Positions 38,624 through 41,537 of a DNA stretch of 41,537 nucleotides are shown here, one piece after another. This DNA is from a virus, in IMG/VR virus record IMGVR_UViG_3300048588_000101, positions 1-41,537 of that record; one strand, written 5' to 3'. The notes below the pieces were generated by a model. The model worked only from the letters and a program-made list of their open reading frames with translations. It did no database searches and was not told the DNA's origin. Position numbers and translations under genes: made by a program. Position 1 is the stretch's first letter. Every line of letters starts with the position of its first letter.

Positions 38624-38848
38624 ATGAGCTTCGACACCGACGACACCACCGAGGCCCACGAGCGGCGCATTGTGCGCTGCCGGTCATGCCGCCAGACGAT
38701 CATCTGGTTCCGCACGGCCAGCGGCAAGAACATGCCAGTCGATAGCGACACCGTGAAACCGGACGACGACGAGCTGGACCTGAGCCGGCATGTGTCGCAT
38801 TTCAGCACCTGCCCTCATGCAAACCAGCATCGGAGAGTCGGTAAATGA
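38624..38848 (+). CDS. Zinc-ribbon-like phage protein
   Basis: A 74-residue protein with the conserved pattern CRSCRQTIIWFRTASGKNMP and HVSHFSTCPHAN. Two Cys and a later Cys/His pair suggest a zinc site. Related small proteins are common in phages, without known function. ATG 38624 is at a boundary repeat. Confidence 0.72.
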   Translation: MSFDTDDTTEAHERRIVRCRSCRQTIIWFRTASGKNMPVDSDTVKPDDDELDLSRHVSHFSTCPHANQHRRVGK

Positions 38849-39297
38849 CGCTGCCCTACGCCTCCGCCACCAGCGGCAACCGCGCCCTGGATGACATCCA
38901 GAAGCTGCTGACGAAGTTCGGCGTGTCGCGGTTCGGCACCATGACGGACAGCGAACACGGCGAGATCATGGTGCAGTTCACGTATCGCAGCCGGGACGTG
39001 AGCATCAAGGCCAGCGTGAAAGGCTACGCCGTGGCCTTGCTCAAGGAGCGGCCGTACAACCCGTCACGAATGCGCAAGACCCTGATCGAGCACGAGCGGG
39101 AAGCACTTGCGCAGGCGCAAATATCCACCTGCTCGATCCTCCGGGACTGGATCAAGGGCCAGATCACCGCCATCGAGGTGGGGATACTGTCCTTCGAGGG
39201 CGCGTTTCTCGGTCAGATCCTGCTCCGCAACGGCCAGACGGTGCTTGAGGTTGCCGAGGAGCGAGAACTGCTGCCGAGGTTGGAGCATCAGCCATGA
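38845..39297 (+). CDS. Conserved phage protein
   Basis: A 150-residue protein. ASATSGNRALDDIQKLLTKF with GVSRFG is a familiar N-terminal signature of a broadly distributed phage protein of unknown function, and ILRDWIKGQITAIEVGILSF follows in the middle. ATGA overlaps at both ends. Located before the RusA-type gene. Confidence 0.72.
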   Translation: MTLPYASATSGNRALDDIQKLLTKFGVSRFGTMTDSEHGEIMVQFTYRSRDVSIKASVKGYAVALLKERPYNPSRMRKTLIEHEREALAQAQISTCSILRDWIKGQITAIEVGILSFEGAFLGQILLRNGQTVLEVAEERELLPRLEHQP

Positions 39298-39740
39298 CCG
39301 CTGACGCGCCCATCAAGCCACAAGCCAGTTTGCCAACGCTGCCGGCGTGTGGTCAGATCACGCCGGAGATCATCACCGCGTTCGTGAACCACCTCACGAC
39401 CGCCGGCGTGGTGATTCTCGAAGGGCGCCCGAACCCGGCGCAGTGGGCCGCCTACATGCGGGAGTTCACCAAGGGCGATTTATGGCAGCTGGCGCAAGAG
39501 GCAAAACGAAACGGGACGCTGCCGACACTCAGCGTGTGCTTGGTGCGCATGCAGACCAACAACGCCGGCGCTTCTGCATCACCCTCCCATTCCCGCCATC
39601 CGTCAACAACTACTGGCGACGCAACCGCGACGGCAGCATCCGAGTCGCCGAACACGGCAGAAACTACAAGGCCGACGTCGCCATCCGCGTCGCGCAAGCC
39701 CGCGGCCGAGCCGGCCGATCGCCACTGGCAGGACGACTGA
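39294..39740 (+). CDS. Hypothetical protein overlapping rusA
   Basis: A 148-residue frame. The first 85 residues (ITPEIITAFVNHLTTAGVVI, AAYMREFTKGDLWQLAQEAK) look like a real protein. From base 39536 the frame overlaps the RusA-like gene for 205 bases and becomes Ser/Thr/Pro-rich, as expected of an out-of-frame reading. Either the C-terminus is overprinted, or a frameshift lies near 39540. Confidence 0.6.
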   Translation: MTADAPIKPQASLPTLPACGQITPEIITAFVNHLTTAGVVILEGRPNPAQWAAYMREFTKGDLWQLAQEAKRNGTLPTLSVCLVRMQTNNAGASASPSHSRHPSTTTGDATATAASESPNTAETTRPTSPSASRKPAAEPADRHWQDD

Positions 39741-39958
39741 CCATGCGCGTGGTTGCCGTCGCGCCAGACAACCGCTGCCGCGACCTCGACAACATCCTGA
39801 AAGCCCTGCAGGACGCCCTGCAGGACGCCGGCGTTTACAACGATGACCACCAGATCGACGACCTGCGCGTTACCCGGACAGCACCACAAAAGCCGGGATG
39901 GGTAGACGTCGACATCACCGAAACCACCACCACACAACCGGAGAAACCACCATGCTGA
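39536..39958 (+). CDS. rusA: RusA-family Holliday junction resolvase
   Basis: A 140-residue endonuclease. LPFPPSVNNYWRRN near the N-terminus and RCRDLDNILKALQDALQDAG with VYNDDHQIDDLRV carry the acidic catalytic residues (RDLDN and NDD) and the conserved Lys of the RusA family. It would resolve branched DNA before packaging or recombination. The GTG at 39536 is the best start in this frame; no strong ribosome site is seen upstream. Longer in-frame starts lie inside the previous gene. Confidence 0.87.
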   Translation: MLGAHADQQRRRFCITLPFPPSVNNYWRRNRDGSIRVAEHGRNYKADVAIRVAQARGRAGRSPLAGRLTMRVVAVAPDNRCRDLDNILKALQDALQDAGVYNDDHQIDDLRVTRTAPQKPGWVDVDITETTTTQPEKPPC

Positions 39959-40419
39959 CCATCGACCCGACGCTGGCCTCGATCACCGCCATCCGCCTGA
40001 GCAAGGAAAAAACCGCCGACGCCAGGCGCAAGTACAAAATCACCCTGCTGATCGTGCTGCCGACCGCCGTGATCGCCGACCTTAGCCCGGATCCCGAGCT
40101 GACCGGCACCTTCTGGAACGGCAACGGCGAACCGCAACTGAGCAACCTCTACCCGCTGCACATCAACGAACCGATCCGCAACGTGCGGGCCAAGTTCCAC
40201 GACCGCCTAAAGCCAGGCGCCGGCCTCGAGCTGGATGGCGCCGACATCACCGCCATCACCGTCGAGCCACGAAACGAGGGCCGCGGCCTGGTTGAGATCA
40301 CCATCGAGGGCATCCACGAGAATGGCGCCATCGACGCCGGCGACCGCCTGTGGCGCATGATCGGCGTACCAACCGAAGTCAGCATCGCCGCCCGCCAGTT
40401 CACGATAGATCCAGCATGA
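39952..40419 (+). CDS. Hypothetical protein
   Basis: A 155-residue protein after a CACCACCACACAACCGGAG leader. Beta-rich with GLELDGADITAITVEPRNEG and LVEITIEGI near the middle. No family recognised with confidence. Confidence 0.68.
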   Translation: MLTIDPTLASITAIRLSKEKTADARRKYKITLLIVLPTAVIADLSPDPELTGTFWNGNGEPQLSNLYPLHINEPIRNVRAKFHDRLKPGAGLELDGADITAITVEPRNEGRGLVEITIEGIHENGAIDAGDRLWRMIGVPTEVSIAARQFTIDPA

Positions 40420-40754
40420 AAGCGCGGAAACAGAAAGGCCAGTGGGCGGTGCCCGACGGGTTCATCAGCCAGAGCACGGCGGCCGAGCGCCTCGGCGTGG
40501 CGCCAAACCACGTCGCGTATTGGGCCGACCGCGGCAACCTGCCGGAACCCGCGGTGCATGGGCGCGCCTGCCGGATTTACCCGGCAGCCATCATCGAGGC
40601 CATGCGCCAGCGCCGGGAAGCCGGCCAGCCAACCCCGCCAGGGTGGTGGCGCACGGTCGACATCGAGGCGATCGCCCGCCAGGCCAGCCCGCCGCCGGCC
40701 CGCCGGGAAACGTTCGCCGAACGATGGGCCAGGGTGCGAGGCCAGCCAGCGTGA
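40416..40754 (+). CDS. MerR/excisionase-like HTH protein
   Basis: A 112-residue protein. FISQSTAAERLGVAPNHVAY followed by WADRGNLPEPAVHGRACRIY fits the winged-helix MerR/excisionase type, with an N-terminal KARKQKGQW basic patch. Probable regulator or excisionase, though no integrase is seen in this window. The ATG overlaps the previous stop. Confidence 0.72.
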   Translation: MKARKQKGQWAVPDGFISQSTAAERLGVAPNHVAYWADRGNLPEPAVHGRACRIYPAAIIEAMRQRREAGQPTPPGWWRTVDIEAIARQASPPPARRETFAERWARVRGQPA

Positions 40755-41011
40755 GCAGATACCCGCCCGATCCAGAAGGCGACAAGATGGCCGCAGCGAT
40801 CAAGGCCAAGTGGGCGCACCGCATCCAGCGATGCCCTGACTGCCGAGCAGCGGTGATCCCGCTGCGCATCAGCGACGGGATCCGCGACCTGATCATTTAT
40901 GTGGACCACGGCAGCAGGCCCGAGCAAGCCCAGGCATGGCACACCACCTACAAGCCGGAGAAACACCGCGAGCACGAATGCCCTGCCGGTACGCCACTCG
41001 GGCCGAGGTAG
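40751..41011 (+). CDS. Small protein with Cys/His metal-binding pattern
   Basis: An 86-residue protein starting with a GTG that overlaps the preceding stop. RCPDCRAAVIPLRI and the late HREHECPAG could form a zinc site. Function unknown; it precedes the HNH nuclease. Confidence 0.65.
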   Translation: MSRYPPDPEGDKMAAAIKAKWAHRIQRCPDCRAAVIPLRISDGIRDLIIYVDHGSRPEQAQAWHTTYKPEKHREHECPAGTPLGPR

Positions 41012-41015
41012 CACC

Positions 41016-41396
41016 ATGCCAACCGCCAGCCTGCGCCCGTGCACCTACCCCGGCTGCCACAACCTGAGCCACGAGGCCCGCTGCCCGCAGCACCCTTACC
41101 CGGCCAAACTGGATCGGCGGCAAAGCGCAGCCAGGCGTGGATACGATGCCGCGTGGCTGAACCTTCGGACATGGAAGCTGCGCCATAGCCCGCTGTGTGA
41201 GATACGCCACCATTGCAACGGCACACCAGGTACAGAGGTAGACCACATCACGCCGATCAACATGGACCCGACCAGGCGCCTCGACCCGCGCAACCTGCAG
41301 ACCGCATGCGGCCCGTGCCACAAGTGGAAAACAGCAACGATAGATAGGCCAGCATTGGCCCAGGCCGGCATCAGGCCAGGCCAGCGCACCAGGTAG
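41016..41396 (+). CDS. HNH endonuclease
   Basis: A 126-residue nuclease. CTYPGCHNLSHEARCPQHP is an N-terminal zinc knuckle; GTEVDHITPINMDPTRRLDP, then NLQTACGPCHKWKT, is the HNH core with catalytic His and the second His/Cys set. HNH enzymes next to terminase genes assist cos cleavage or packaging in many HK97-type phages. The terminase genes lie downstream across the join. Confidence 0.87.
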   Translation: MPTASLRPCTYPGCHNLSHEARCPQHPYPAKLDRRQSAARRGYDAAWLNLRTWKLRHSPLCEIRHHCNGTPGTEVDHITPINMDPTRRLDPRNLQTACGPCHKWKTATIDRPALAQAGIRPGQRTR

Positions 41397-41425
41397 CACG
41401 CCCACGAGGCGCAATAGGAAACGAT

Positions 41426-41537
41426 ATGAGCAAGGCGAAAGAGAAGCCGAACAAGGCCAAGGGCATCAAGGGCAGCGCGAAGCCAGCCAGCGCCCAGGGG
41501 CGGGGCGGGTCCAATCTCTGTAGTCCGGCGCCGGGAC
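41426..41537 (+). CDS. N-terminal part of the ParB-like DNA methyltransferase
   Basis: An ATG at 41426 with AGGA upstream (41416-41419) opens a frame to the window end. It reads SKAKEKPNKAKGIKGSAKPA, a basic low-complexity tail, and continues in frame from base 3 at the left end to the methyltransferase. Counting the 18-base overlap once gives 1488 bases, 495 residues. The first ATG inside the window at 39 is therefore probably not the natural start. Confidence 0.8.
   Translation, partial: MSKAKEKPNKAKGIKGSAKPASAQGRGGSNLCSPAPG
41520..41537. repeat. Terminal direct repeat, right copy
   Basis: Identical to bases 1-18. The methyltransferase frame is consistent across the join. Confidence 0.85.

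Overview
This window looks like the essentially complete genome of a dsDNA tailed phage (siphovirus, HK97-type head and tail genes). An identical 18-base sequence occurs at both ends, and the first gene is open across that join, so the molecule is circular, circularly permuted or an overlap-closed assembly, linearised inside a DNA methyltransferase gene. DNA is strongly GC-rich and nearly every gene is on the plus strand, packed with 4-base ATGA/GTGA stop-start overlaps. A lipoprotein, a PagL-like outer-membrane barrel and holin-like genes point to a Gram-negative host. No integrase, repressor, polymerase, helicase or primase is recognisable. No tRNA, CRISPR array or insertion sequence was seen.

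Left half, late genes: ParB-like/DNA methyltransferase, small and large terminase, portal, prohead protease, major capsid protein, then a strong intrinsic terminator. Next is a cassette (about 7.1-11.3 kb) not needed for a minimal HK97-type virion: two tandem DUF115/Maf-like proteins, a radical SAM/SPASM protein, a SAM methyltransferase, a glycosyltransferase-like protein and a second possible glycosyltransferase. It sits between capsid and head-tail connector genes and is the best candidate for an undescribed system, possibly virion glycan modification. Connectors, tail tube, frameshifted tail chaperones, a 999-residue tape measure and a 1624-residue hub/fibre protein follow. Then come a transglycosylase-like protein, a second tail-tube-like protein fused to a long extra domain, a PagL-like barrel, a secreted FN3 protein and holin/spanin-like genes.

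About 28.2-29.0 kb is non-coding: a minus-strand terminator, an inverted repeat, a 51-bp tandem repeat and a promoter-leader module duplicated at 34.27-34.39 kb. The right half (29-41.5 kb) holds small early-type genes: a ribbon-helix-helix-like protein, a putative annealing protein, a Cas4/RecB-like nuclease, a lambda-exonuclease-like protein lacking its catalytic residues, HTH proteins, an ASCH-like protein, RusA and an HNH nuclease beside the terminase genes. Many of these genes share a CACCACCAACCGGAG-type leader. From 36.0 to 38.6 kb is an exchangeable cassette block, more AT-rich, with repeated boundary sequences encoding a common EQKP C-terminus and several gene remnants, including an antisense truncated T7-lysozyme-like amidase.
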